Assembly: GCF_018143015.1 (NCBI RefSeq) | Contig: NC_054741.1 | Coordinates: forward strand, 12,957,736 to 13,021,735 | Length of the DNA: 64,000 bases | DNA from: Lytechinus variegatus | Lineage: Eukaryota; Echinodermata; Echinoidea; Temnopleuroida; Toxopneustidae | Reading direction: 5' to 3' | Shown here: piece by piece, positions 23,454 to 52,757 of the stretch | Position numbering within the stretch: the stretch's first letter is position 1 | Layout of the letters: every line of letters begins with the position of its first letter | Translations under genes and position numbers: made by a program | The notes under the pieces: model-generated | Seen by the model: only the letters and a program-made list of their open reading frames with translations | Database searches by the model: none | What the model was told of the DNA's origin: nothing

Positions 23454-23945
23454 TTAAAGGGGAAGTTCACCCTGACAAAAAGTTTATTGTAAAAATAACA
23501 GAAAAATTAATGAAAAATATTGCCGAAGGTTTGAGAAAAATTCATCAAATAATTAAAAAGTTATTAGAATTTCAATTATTTGATTTGTGACGTCATATGC
23601 GAGCAGCACATAGTGAATGGTAAATGAAATGTCATTTTCTCAGAAAATTGAAAATGGTTTTCACTGTAACTTTTGTATATCAATAGACAAATCGTTTCAC
23701 ACCCGATCATGAAAAGAAAACAAAATTAAGTCATCAGGAACCATACAAAATTTGAAATTTACGCATTTTATATTACATAACACATGGGGCAGCTGCTCGT
23801 TTATGACGTCACAAATCCAAAACTTTGAACTCTAATAACTTTTTTACTCTTTAACGGATTTTCCTCAAACCTTCACCGATATTTTTTACTATTTTTTCTG
23901 CTATTTTTACAAGAAAGTTTTCTTCAGGGTGAACTTCCCCTGTAA
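23454..23945. mobile_element. Foldback MITE copy 2 (TTAAAGGGGAAGTTCACCC ends)
   Basis: Nearly identical to 20223-20727 over its whole length, with a few substitutions and short deletions (for example, the copy-1 word CATTCCTACATAGTG is shortened here). The right terminal base quartet has changed (TGTAA instead of TTTAA). It is inserted inside the 22686-25698 element and is probably one of its younger insertions. Confidence 0.88.
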
Positions 23946-23974
23946 GAGTATACATATCTCACCATAATATATTT

Positions 23975-25095
23975 CTACCAAAGTAGAAATAGGTGGGAAG
24001 TCATCTCAGTGTAGTGCGAGTTCTATAGGCTTACCGCAGGGGTCTGTATTCGGGCCGATCGGCTACTGTATCTACACCTTACCTGTAGGAGACATCGCTC
24101 GTCATCATAATGTCTTCTACCATACTTATGCTGATGACATACAGCTTTACGTAACATTTGATCCTAAGGTTTGCAGTGTAGATGAGGCAAAGTAGACTCT
24201 TTGTGCTTGTGTCACAGACATCTGTAGTTGGATGACTCATAACAGACTTAAACTCAATGAAGGAAAGACTGAATTTCTTGTCATAGGTTCAAGTCATAAC
24301 CTTCGTTCCCTTAGTGATGTTAGCCTTGGTATTGGTTCTGCTACTGTATCATCCAAATCTGTTAGAAACCTTGGTGCTTACTTTGATTGTAATATGAATA
24401 TGTTAGAACAAGTTAATCAATTATGTAAATCTGTCAGATTCCATCTGAGAAACATATCGCAGATAAGAAAGTACATAACTGAAGAAACCTGCCACAGTGC
24501 TGTTCGTTGTCATATTTTGTCCAGATTAGATTACTGTAACAGCCTATTAACATCTGTTCCCCAAGTGTATTTGAAGCGCCTACAAAGTTTACAAAACTGG
24601 GCAGCCCGTATTATCTTTAGGGTGGACCGACGTCATGATCCTGGCCCTTTACTTAAATCTCTTCATTGGCTCCCAGTAAAGAAGAGAATTGTCTTTAAAT
24701 TACTTCTTTTTGTCTTCAAAGCCTTTAATAACCAGATGCCAAAATATATCAAAGATAGCCTTTCTTCCCATAGACCAACTCGCCCTAATCTCCGTTCATC
24801 TAAAGACCCATATTTGCTTGCCATACCCAAAACTCGTACAAAATCAGGTGATCGCACATTCAGTGTTACTGCTTCTAAAGAATGGAACAACATACCCACT
24901 TTCATTAAATCATCAAACTCTTCAGATCAATTCAAGAAACTTCTAAAAACATACCTCTTTTCTGATTAATTTCTTTTGAATGTATTTTTATTGTAATTAT
25001 TATGTACTCTTGTTTAAACTCGTTTGTAAACGCTGTGATATAGTTAACTATGGAGAGCGTACTAAATGCTAGTTATTATTATTATTATTATTATA
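23975..25095 (+). mobile_element. 5'-truncated L2-like LINE (reverse transcriptase C-terminal half)
   Basis: The frame shows GLPQGSVFGP, YTLPVGDIARHH, then YADDIQLYV (the catalytic Asp-Asp), CSWMTHNRLKLNEGKTEFLV, LDYCNSLL, LKSLHWLPVKKRI and a C-terminal SFR-like end FKKLLKTYLFSD. These are hallmarks of L2/CR1-group non-LTR elements. One in-frame TAG (24193-24195) interrupts it between the YADD block and the WMTHNRLKLN block; the 245-codon frame after it is intact. The endonuclease and RT fingers are missing by 5' truncation. The 3' end is a (TTA)n tail at about 25072-25093, as in this group. It is inserted in the 22686-25698 element. Confidence 0.88.
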
Positions 25096-25699
25096 TATGC
25101 GAGTGCCTATCGCTTATTACCTTTTGTAATCTATTGTAATCATGATTATCATACCGTCATCTCACTAATCAAATTGCGAGCGCAAAGCGCGAGCTGAATA
25201 TTTATAGGAAATTCAGGCCTGAAGAGGAACATTCTTTAAGGCTTGTTTTTAGGAATTTCACTAGGACCATACGTGTTTCACTATAACAACCAAAATGATG
25301 GCGCTGACAATTTTTGATATTCAAATCAGAAAAAGAGACATTCTTAAGGACTGCATGATTTTAGGAACTATGTCAAATAATAACAACTTATAGTGCGAGA
25401 AAATATATTTGGGTATGATGTTGTCTTGAAAACGGGAACAACAGGCCATATCTCGTTAAACATTTTAAACAGACAATGCGAGCACCATGGAACAATGAAG
25501 ACATAAGCCCTATAAATAAATTATGTTGAGATTTGAAAAAAAATCTTAGTGATATAAGATAATGATGATATAACATTATAATGAACAATAATATTTTCCC
25601 ACTACGTTTCGATCTCTTCCTTTCTCCCTCATTTTCTTCTTTTCCCCGTTTTTTGCCAGCCGATGGGTGCATGCCCCCCCCCCTTAGTTACACCACTGC

Positions 25700-26083
25700 A
25701 TCCGATACAGTAACCGTCTGAGTTAAAGGACTTTTCTTCATCTTTACGAAGCGCAAAGTTTCACCTTCATGCTTTCATTGTGGGCCAAGGGTACAATGTC
25801 TGTTTTACAGACTGAGTACTGTGACACACTTTTTTTTCATCAAATCAGTGTCTAACAACACTCAGATGTTTGTTAAAATGAGAATATTCTTAAAGGGATG
25901 GTTCGGGCTGAAAATGTTTGTATATCTTAATACATAAAGTAGAATTGATCACTGAGCAAAATGTCGAAAATTTCAACTAAATCGGATAACAGACAGTTGT
26001 CATGAATTTTTTTTAAAAACAGTTGTCATGAATATTCTTAGGTGGCCGATGTACATGCACTATTGAACAGGATCGGAGGAATT
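25700..26083. other. Intergenic DNA with a half MITE and short direct duplication
   Basis: TTAAAGGGATGGTTCGGGCT near 25892 starts what looks like the left half of another foldback MITE (AATTTCAACTAAATCGGATA). The word ACAGTTGTCATGAAT then occurs twice, around 25993 and 26020, apparently a short local duplication. No gene was recognised. Confidence 0.45.
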
Positions 26084-26150
26084 CCGTTTTACACCCTGGC
26101 GAAGGCATTTTCCGGAAAAGTAGCCAAAAAGCGACTAGTGAAGAGTCTAC
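26084..26150. repeat. Left arm of a perfect 67-bp inverted repeat
   Basis: This segment begins CCGTTTTACACCCTGGCGAA and ends AAGAGTCTAC. It is identical, base for base, to the reverse complement of 27500-27566, 1.35 kb away. It reads open in one frame (PFYTLAKAFSGKVAKKRLVK), which I do not recognise as any protein family. It is either a transposon terminal repeat or two inverted copies of a duplicated fragment. Confidence 0.85.
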
Positions 26151-26419
26151 ACACGTCGCTGGTTGCATGCAGCGTGCGACACAGACGAGTCCACCACCGG
26201 ATGCAATTTGCACAGTTACTGATCAGAGCACAGAGTTCCTCGGCACTTCATGTCCAGAGAGAGCGGAAGTCAGGAGTGAAATCCGAACATGCTTTTGCAG
26301 TCGCGTTGTTTATGATAGTTTTTTTTCTAAAAATAAATTATTAACTAAATGAATAGAATGACAGACAAAATAAAAATAAACAGATACTTATAATGGAAAG
26401 ACAAATTGAAGTTTGATGG

Positions 26420-27365
26420 ATTGATACACTTAGAAGCTGCCGAAAGAAGACTGATAAATAGATAGAGACAATAGATAGACAGAGATAGATAGAAATAGAG
26501 AGAGAGAGAGAGAGAGAGGTGGATAGATAGATAGAGAGAGAGAGAAAGAGGGAGAGATGGATGGATATAGATAGATAAATAGAGAGAGGGGAGAGATGTT
26601 GTAGATAGGAGAGAAAAAAGACAGACAGATGCTAGAAAAGGAGAGAGATAGAGAATTTGAGAGACAGATAGATAGATGTTAGATAGATAGAAAGATAAAG
26701 AATGAGAGAGACAGAGAAGATAGACAAATTAACAGATAGATAGATACATAGATAGATATATAGAGAGAGAGAAATAGAGAAAGACAGACAGATGGATAGA
26801 TAGATGAGAGATAGCTGATAGATGTTAGATAGATAAAGAGGGAGAGAGACAAAGAATATTAACAAATTAACAGATAGATAAGTTAAAAAAATAGATAGAG
26901 AGACTAGAGAAAGACAGACAGATGGATAGATAGAGATAATTAAAGAATGAGAGAGACAGAGAAGATTATTAACAAATTAACAGATAGATAGATACTCTAG
27001 TTAAAAAATAGATAGAGAGAAATAGAGAATGACAGACAGATGGATAGATAGATGGATAGAGAGATAGATAGAGAATTTGAGAGATAGATAGATGTCAGAT
27101 TGATCAAGAATGAGAGAGAAGAGCGACAAATTAACAGATAGATACTGTAGTTACATAGGTAGGTATAGAGAGAGAGAAATTGAGAAAGACAGACAGATGG
27201 ATGGATAGATCGATAGAGAGAGATATAGAATTTGAGATAGCTGTTAGATAAAGAATGAGAGAGACAGAGAAGATTATTAGATAGATAGATACTGCAGTTA
27301 CATAGATAGATAGAGATAGAATTTGAGAGATAGATATATCGACAGATAGAGAGAAAGACAGACAT
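26420..27365. repeat. GATA/GAGA microsatellite array
   Basis: Nearly 950 bp of GATAGATA, GAGAGA and GACAGACAGATG words in irregular order. Repeated blocks such as AGAAAGACAGACAGATGGAT and AGACAGAGAAGATTATTA recur every 100-180 bp, so higher-order duplication is present. The Ser/Leu/Tyr/Ile-rich frames on the minus strand are artefacts of this array. It fills most of the space between the two 67-bp inverted arms. Confidence 0.9.
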
Positions 27366-27499
27366 CAGCAAATCGGCAAGGCAAATGATCAAGGCAAACA
27401 TTCGTATAAGTACGGTATGTTCTGCGGATAACTTCGGTGCGGACTTTGGATCGCGCGCCCAGCTGATAATGTAAACCAAAGATATAAACAAACGTAGAC

Positions 27500-27566
27500 G
27501 TAGACTCTTCACTAGTCGCTTTTTGGCTACTTTTCCGGAAAATGCCTTCGCCAGGGTGTAAAACGG
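27500..27566. repeat. Right arm of the perfect 67-bp inverted repeat
   Basis: Begins GTAGACTCTTCACTAGTCGC and ends GGTGTAAAACGG. It is the exact reverse complement of 26084-26150. Flanking sequences on both sides differ from those of the left arm, so the identity ends sharply. The next element starts about 9 bp further on. Confidence 0.85.
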
Positions 27567-27574
27567 AAACGCGC

Positions 27575-28003
27575 GGCCGGGGGGGGGGGGGGGGCACTCA
27601 GTATATAATGCATAGTGGGTATGTGCCGCGGAGGGGACCCCATTTTCACACTCAAATTTCCGTTCCAAGGCATAGCATTTTCTTCTTATCGAAAAAAAGA
27701 AGAGAGAAATCCGCTCCAAAGCTTCGCATATTTTTCGTTACGCCGCTCCGATCGCATTGAATGAGCTGCAATTTTGGTGAAAAGCGGCCGCAGAGCTCCC
27801 CCGGCGGAGGCGGGGGAGGGATGCATCTTTGCATACGCACTCACACGCTGGCGATCCGTTCCAAGGACCCCCGTTTTCACAAACATTCGTCGTTCCGAGC
27901 TAGGACCCTCCTTTTTACAATAAGCCCGCTCCAAGGGCCCCCTTTTTTGTCTCGCCCGCGGCACACCCCCACCACTTTTTTGGTCGAGTGCCCCCCCGGG
28001 AAC
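27575..28003. mobile_element. GC-rich foldback element with GGGGGGGCACTC ends
   Basis: The left end is a poly-G run, GCACTCAG and GTGCCGCGGAGGGGACCCC. The right end has CCCGCGGCACACCCCC and GGTCGAGTGCCCCCCC, an inverted match of both the outer CACTC and the inner GTGCCGCG words. The body repeats CCGTTCCAAGG or CCGCTCCAAAG-type words four times, some followed by runs of C and T. Its composition is unlike the AT-rich surroundings. No protein was recognised. Confidence 0.6.
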
Positions 28004-28613
28004 ATGACAAAGCGATGGAGAAAGGAATGGTGGGGGGGGGGGGGTGATGTTGACAAAGAGATTTAGTTAGAAGAAAATATTCATCTAAAATCACATCCAT
28101 GCTGACCATGCATATTCATGACAGTGTATGAGGTGTTTACGTTTTTTTTGTAAAACGCGTTTAAAACATATGTTTAAAACACTCCGCGGTTTAAAACGTG
28201 CCAATTAACCCTCACATAAACTATCATTTATTTAGAATAACGATATTATAGGACAAAAATCTGATTATTTAACTCATTTATGGACCCTTTTTGGTGTCCA
28301 AAAAAAGAAGGAAGAACATCATTGCTTTTTTTTTCTTTTCGTTAATCGTCCTCTTTACCTCTTATAAATGTATTTTTGTTCTTTTATTTTTTTCTTTTTG
28401 TTATTTTGCTTTTTAGGACATTTCTTGTACCTTGTACTCTGTTGCAGTATGCTCCAGTAGAGAAACAAAAGTGAGCTGGATTTTTGGTCTGAATGAAAAG
28501 AGTGAAAAATGCAAGAAGGAAAAAAAGAAGTGAAAAAATTATCTTGATTCTAGATCTCTTGAAGAAAGACTAATTTTTGAATTCCTGTGATCTTGCGACG
28601 CAAAAATTCTGAA
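28004..28613. other. CEP89 5' flank
   Basis: AT-rich DNA upstream of the CEP89 start codon, holding probable promoter and 5' UTR. A cluster of GTTTAAAAC words (28150-28200: CGCGTTTAAAACATATGTTT and GGTTTAAAACGTG) forms a small palindromic patch. A polypyrimidine stretch lies at 28325-28420. No TATA box is convincing. Confidence 0.35.
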
Positions 28614-46683
<18,070 letters not shown>

Positions 46684-46714
46684 ACAGTTTATACTCAAGC
46701 AGACAGTATACTTC

Positions 46715-47090
46715 TCACATGGTCTCATACCACATTAAGCCCATTTGGTCTACTATCAATTTAGACTAATTATCATTTGGTCTACACTACACTTGGTCTA
46801 ATACCCAAATAGTCTAATTCTCAGGTCGTCTGATGCACAGATGACTTAATTTACTAAGTATTTTGCACGTTTTCCAAGGAAATCTTTTCATAACCAGATC
46901 ATTTAACCATTTAGATTAGATGGTTTTAGATCAAGAGGATATAAGATGAAATGGCCCACCTGGAAATTAGACAAAAATTGTTATTGGGCTAAACGGTAAT
47001 TAGCCCAAATGGCTAGTTAGACCATGTGAATTGAGGCCATATTGAAAGTAGACAAATCAGCAATTTACCATACTGATTAAACAAATTGGC
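46715..47090. repeat. Foldback element of TTTGGTCTA words, third copy, just after CEP89
   Basis: The left arm (46717-46830) repeats CATTTGGTCTACTA, TCATTTGGTCTACACT and TTGGTCTAATACCC. The right arm (46915-47090) repeats TTAGACAAAAATTG, TAATTAGCCCAAATGG and GTTAGACCATGTG. It starts about 30 bp after the CEP89 stop and so lies in the presumed 3' UTR, the only one of the three copies that could be in mature mRNA. Confidence 0.7.
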
Positions 47091-47099
47091 CTGTATTAA

Positions 47100-49838
47100 C
47101 CATGGTACAAAACTGTGGACTACAGTTACATGTATATGCAGATATGCAGTACAATTGAAACCGCTTTTGAGAATACAGGCTATAGAGCTCAGAGGTCATC
47201 CCCATGGCTACATGCTGTAATCTGTTTCAAGTAGCCTGAATGTCTGTGATAACAGTGGTTGTAAAATATACAGGACACTGGCTCTACGCCACTGATACAC
47301 AGTGCCTGGTTTAAAGATTACTTTGTTTAGAACCATTGCCATGACAACCATAAGACTGTATAGGCTCATCATTTTGATTCTCTATTGGCTTTCAAACTCA
47401 GGATTACTTTAAATGAATAAGTAAAGAACCAATTAAAGAAAGATGTTCTTCCCTAGAGTACAGTATATGAATTTTCCATATTGAATTATGAAAGAGTCAG
47501 GTTTCCTGGCCATGCAGAAAAATGAATGAAATGCCAGGGCTGGTGTTGAAGTCAGTACTGTCAATGATGAAAAGTTAGGATTGGCTATGAAAAGGAGCAG
47601 ACAGGAATCCTGCTGTAAAGACTCGGCTCCGACTTTTAGAAAGGTACGGTACGGTACCTAATTACAGTACTGATAATATGAAATTAAGTGACTTTAGGAA
47701 GTCATGAATCAAACTTTGATTCTTTACAATGACTTTGCAAAGTAAGCAAGAATTTGGAAATACATTGGAATGTGTGAAAAATTCTTAGGTGTAAGAATGA
47801 TCTTTTACTTTTCAATTATCATTGCAATATCAAAATCAGGGTGATTTTGCTGATTAATTTGAATAAATATATATATATAAGTACATGTATATCTGAATTA
47901 TATGCTTTTGTTTGCTTAGCTTGCCACATTTTGAATTTTCATTTGTATTCTAAAAGAGAATGTCAAATTAGTGAAATTAGTGACTATCTTATGTTAAATT
48001 ACACTTCTATCTATGTATTGTATTCTGTAGTGTTAATGTTGAATATGGTTTAGAGGATTCTGATTCCTCAATCGGTGAACTTCTTTCAGTGCTAGTTCTA
48101 AAGAATTTTGTACTTAATTCTGATATCTTGTCATATTAAAGAAAAAGGATGACTGGGGTATAAAAAAAATAAACACATTTAAGTTGCATGATTGAAGAAA
48201 AAAAAACTACTGGTACTTTTATTTGTAAAGGAGTATACATATACCAAAGAAAATCATAGTAGTGCGCACAATCACCTTGAATCAATCTATGTATGCATCT
48301 CAGTTTTCTTGAAGAACTGCCTTAGTTTTAGTTGGATCACCCTGTATATCTTGAGAAAATTTCTTGGCTTTGTGTCTTCTTTTCATCATAATATACATTA
48401 TCTTATGTTAAATTAACTTCTATCTATGTATTGTATTCTGAAGTGTTAATGTTGAATATAGTGTAATGTACTAATTATCCATCTGTTCAAAGACACATTC
48501 CTTTTAACTTTGAATACTACATTACCTTAGATTTTGTTGCATCACCCTGTACATCATGGAAAAATATATTCTTGTCATTAGATTATATTACATGATGTAT
48601 GTATGTGAAATTATCTGTTCAATGACTCATTTCTCCTACCCTTGATCTATCTTTGAATACTGCAATGCCTTAGATTTTATTGGATCACCCTGTACATCTT
48701 AGAAATATTTCTCAGCATTGCAATTCTATGTCATTGTATGTTTCTCTGTAATGTATAAATTATCCATCTGTTCAATGACACATTCCTTCTAACCTTGATC
48801 TATATATAAGCACCTTGATTGATTCACACTTACTTTAAAGTGTACCTTGTTTTATATCAATTTTTTTTAAACATTTGATGGAAAGTCAGATTGAGGCATA
48901 TAATCATTTTACTTAAGGCCTAATTTCACAAATGATGTTTAACTTAACCTCTCTCCTGGGAGGGAGTTTTTTTTTAGACACAATGTTTGATGTGATTACA
49001 TTATTGTGGTACTTGTAGGTGTATTTATTTGGACTTATGCTAATAGTGCACTTGAAAAACTTGTTGGGTTTAGACTGGCTGGTTTTAGACCTGTCAGACC
49101 ACTCTTCTATGAATTTAGGACAAATGGTTTTGTTACTTATTGGGGCAATGAAGATTGTTAAAATTTTCTGCTCAAATATTCAAGTCATTCAAAGGTCCCC
49201 CTTTCATTTGTTATTAAAATGAACATTTCTTTTATTACTCGACTGTAAAATGAGTATGCTGGTGTAATTTCATTACAACATGGTGAAACCCCAATTTTGC
49301 TATCAGAAAAATGATGCTAGTCCTTTTATTCTAGATGAGCTGCTGGTAGGGTTTGTTAGTGCCATTTCATATCAAGCATAATTCGTATTAAAGTGAACAT
49401 TTTTATATTATTATTACTCAACAGCAAGTATGTTGGTCTAATTTTGCAATTCCAAGAGATTTCTTCTTTCTTCTACGCAAAACCAGCGGGCATATATTCA
49501 TCAGTCAATTTGGTAAACAACAATTTGGTATTTCTGAAATTCTTCATTTCGAAATTGGTGTTCCGCTGTATTTTTCCTTAATACAGTTGCATTTTATGCA
49601 CATAGACATCAAGTGGGGACTTCCGATGATCCGATAGTAAATATTAGTGTGCTAATTTCTTTATTTGGTTATGGAAAATTTTCGATTATTATAAATACTT
49701 ATATATGTATGGTTATTTTAAGGTCATTTTCTACTCTGTTTGTCATATCAGAAGCCTGGTGCTGAAATAAAACTTGTACCTGATGTACACTTATAGACAG
49801 ACTACTAGTACTTTCTTGTTGGTTATGAAGTACTGTTT
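47100..49838. other. CEP89 3' flank with a short tandem repeat
   Basis: AT-rich DNA with AATAAA-type words near 47862 and 48166. Between about 47985 and 48800 a loose tandem structure repeats TATCTTATGTTAAATTA with CTTCTATCTATGTATTGTAT (twice), and GGATCACCCTGTACATC-like words three times (48334, 48539, 48683) with TTATCCATCTGTTCAA. No gene was recognised. Confidence 0.5.
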
Positions 49839-49839
49839 A

Positions 49840-51852
49840 TTGTTGAGAAAGTGATCTATGTTAGAACTCTGAAATTTTTCAACAAGAGTAATATATTTTC
49901 TAAATTTCAGTTTGGCTTTCGTGAGAAACATACCACCACCCATGCCTTGCTACATTTTATTGATAAAGTATCACAATCCATAGACAAAAAGATGCATACA
50001 ATTGGTATATTTCTTGATTATTCGAAAGCTTTTGACACAGTAGATCATGATATTTTGATTGGCAAGTTATCACATTATGGTATCAGGGGTACAGCATTGG
50101 ACTGGTTCAAGAGTTACTTAGCTGACAGGAAACAATTTGTCTCGATAAAGGATGCTGAGTCAGGTTTACAGAATGTCACTTGTGGTGTTCCCAGGGATCC
50201 CTCCTTGGTCCGTTATTATTTATTGTGTATATTAATGATTTTCACTATTCCTCTGATATTTTATCATTCATTTTATTTGCAGATGATTCAAGTTTGTATT
50301 ATTCCCACAGAAATCCTGAGACCCTTTTAAAAACAGTTAATAGTGAACTGAGGAAAGTCACTTTGTGGATTCAAGCAAATAAATTATCTCTAAATTTGCA
50401 GAAAACAAATTACATGCTTTTTAGCAACAGGATTAGAGAAGTTCCAGGTGATGTTATATTTAATGATGTGTTAATAGATAGAGTAAAGACGACCAAATTT
50501 CTGGGGTTGCATATAGATGAAAAGCTGATTTGGAAAACCCATAAATCATCTATGTAAGACATTATCAAAAAATTGTGGTGTAATATACAAATTGAAATCC
50601 TTTTTCTCTACTGATATTCTTTGTATGATGTATTCAACACTAATTCTCCCTTATCTCAATTACGGTGTTCTTGCATGGGGTAATTCTCTTAAAACTAATC
50701 TAGAAAGGGTGTACTTGATTCAGAAAAGAGCTTTAAGAATTGTTTGTAATGTTAACTGTCGCTCGCATACTACCCCACTTTTTTATGAGCATAGAATTCT
50801 TAAATTACAAGATATCTATGATTTTCAACTTGGTACTCTAATGTATGCATACAATGCAGGCATCATGCCACCAGCTCTGGTCACAATGTTCATGAAAAAT
50901 AGTGACATACATAAGTATTATACACGAAATGCTTCTGCATTCCACTTACCAAAGTTACATACAAGTTTTGCTTTTAGGACAGTTGTAAATACAGGACCCA
51001 GGTTCTGGAACTCTCTCAATTCAAATATTAAAAAATCTGTAAGCATTTATACTTTTCAGCGTGTACTTAAAGGTTATCTTCTTAATTGTTATTTGTGAGT
51101 TGCTTTAGGTTAAGATATGCTTTTATATACTATGTTATTTTTTAATTTTGGAGCCTATAAAAAACTGTATATAAGACTGGAGAATGTTATGATATATCAA
51201 TATTTATTTATTTTATATCTTGTCTAACTGGATTCTTCTGCAGAGGGTCAGCCCATGTTTGTTTTTTGTTTTTTGTTTTTGTTTTTTTCTTGTGTATCTT
51301 TTACCTTTGTCATGTTTTGTTTTTTACTTTACTATTTTACATACGATCTTCCTCTTTTTTTTCATGCCATATTATCCATACTTATTCCTTGTTCCATCAT
51401 ATATACCTTAATTATATCATATTGTTGTTAGTTTATTAGACTTCATAATTGTACATTCAAGCAATGTATTCTATTTTTTAGTGTGTTTTTGTCATTGATT
51501 AGTTTTAGTTTTTCTTTTTTGTGTGTGTTTTATTGTTGTTGCTTTTTTTTAGTTGTTTTGTTTCTCTTGTATTTTTAAGGATATTACATGTACACACTGA
51601 ATATTATTTAGTCATGTACTTGAAACAAAGGAGACCCTAGCCTTACAAGCCTTGCTTTTTCAGGGGTTCTCCTTGTCTTTCTCTCAATACGTAATTAGTT
51701 ATTTGCTGTGTTCTTTTTTTTTCTCTACTGTAACAATGATTTATGGTTAATTGATTTTCATTTGTAGAATGTGAAATCACACTTGTAAGATAAATGTATG
51801 TGCAGACAGAAAGACGAATAAATATCTTATCTTATCTTATCTTATCTTACTC
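49840..51852 (+). mobile_element. 5'-truncated non-LTR retrotransposon (CR1/Jockey-like group)
   Basis: Reverse transcriptase motifs in order: FQFGFREKHTTTHALLHFID, LDYSKAFDTVDHDILIGKL (first catalytic Asp), the GVPQGS block, ILFADDSSLYYSH (catalytic Asp pair), WIQANKLSLNLQKTNYMLF and FLGLHIDEKLIW. A C-terminal part follows with TLILPYLNYGVLAWGNS, YLIQKRALRIV and GPRFWNSL. Two frameshifts break it, one at the GVP-QGS motif near 50190 where a C is short, one near 50555 after HKSS. The endonuclease domain is absent. The 3' end is a TCTTA pentamer repeat at 51824-51850. The clade is not certain from memory. Confidence 0.88.
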
Positions 51853-52753
51853 ACAAGGTCAAATTAATTTTAGTTTGTACATCAGATTGGCAACAATCAC
51901 CATTTTTTAAATCAATTTTTATGTTTAAAAGACATATGGATATTACATAAGTCAACTTTTTATTGGGCCTTTTCTCAATTAATAATGGTACATTCCTTAA
52001 ATACGCATAACACCTACCAGGTCTCTATGCGCGAGTGACTAAATAAAACATTCTGAAAGAGGTGGGTTTTTAATTGAACTTTGAATTTATGACCTGAATT
52101 TAGTAATTCATGTTCAACATCTGCACAAATATGGTTTTATGCAGAAACGATTAAAATCACCATCTCCCCGATTGAATATGAAAATCACTTTGTTTAAAGT
52201 TAAAACCAATTAGAAAGACAAAATGAGCCTAATTACAAACCTTGTATTTTTCATGGGTTTCTATTTTTCCTGAAAATCTAAAAACATTGACATTTTGTTC
52301 TTTCAAGGGTCATAGAATTTAATATTGAAAACGACAGAGCTACCAGATAACTAATAGAGACTAACAACATAAACATTCACACACTACATCAGGCTGGCAC
52401 ACATCCAAATCCACAAGAGACCAAAACAGAATGTCAGTAAAATACACATCAAAATTTGTTCTTACCAAAAATCTTTATTACAGCACAAAAGTTAAATCTT
52501 ACATTTGATTTCTGAATTGCAAAAATAGATTATCTCTTCGTCTAAAGGCCCTCCTAAAACCCTGTTAGGATCCCTTGATCATAAATAATTCTTATCCTCT
52601 AGGAAATAATCACTTCATGAATGAAAAACTGCCCTAAATTCTTCATGGTAAATTCTTATTTTTCCTCATACTAATAACATTAATGAAGGCATCATGTGCA
52701 GTGTATGATTACAACTTTACAACGTTATTGACTAAAAAATATTGATTGAGCAC
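51853..52753. other. AT-rich intergenic DNA, nothing recognised
   Basis: No conserved frame. On the minus strand an AATAAAG near 52483 could be a distant polyadenylation signal for the 58566-62851 gene. That would require a roughly 6 kb 3' UTR and is speculative. Confidence 0.4.
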
Positions 52754-52757
52754 TTAA

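Larger units (their letters stand above)
22686..25698. mobile_element. ~3 kb TIR element with internal GCGAGCGCGAAGCGCGAGC units and nested insertions
   Basis: The left end CAGTGGCGTACCGTGGG and the right end (reverse complement CAGTGGTGTAACTAAGGGGG) form a terminal inverted repeat, each followed by a poly-G or poly-C block and a GGCATG or CATGCC word. Between them are degenerate tandem units of roughly 150-250 bp: CACTAATCAA, GCGAGCGCGAAGCGCGAGCT, a GACCTGAAGAGGGACATTTT-like word and TTTTAGGAATTCACTA. Units are visible near 22820, 22925, 23270, 23385, 25170 and 25470. Three other elements sit inside it: a palindrome (23042-23167), MITE copy 2 (23454-23945) and an L2-like LINE (about 23975-25095). 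No transposase was seen. Confidence 0.65.

Noticed and set aside
26420-27365. Regularly spaced repeated blocks that might be a CRISPR-like array
   Set aside because: The repeats are GATA/GACA microsatellite words with no unique spacers, in a eukaryotic genome.
26632-27719. 240-codon and shorter Ser/Leu/Tyr-rich minus-strand frames resembling membrane proteins
   Set aside because: They are translation of the GATA/GAGA array plus one arm of the 67-bp inverted repeat; the hydrophobic look is compositional.
49840-51852. Considered whether the reverse transcriptase belongs to an LTR element
   Set aside because: No LTR, integrase, protease or RNase H motifs; the FADD box, the C-terminal WGNS/FWNSL region and the pentamer tail fit a non-LTR element.
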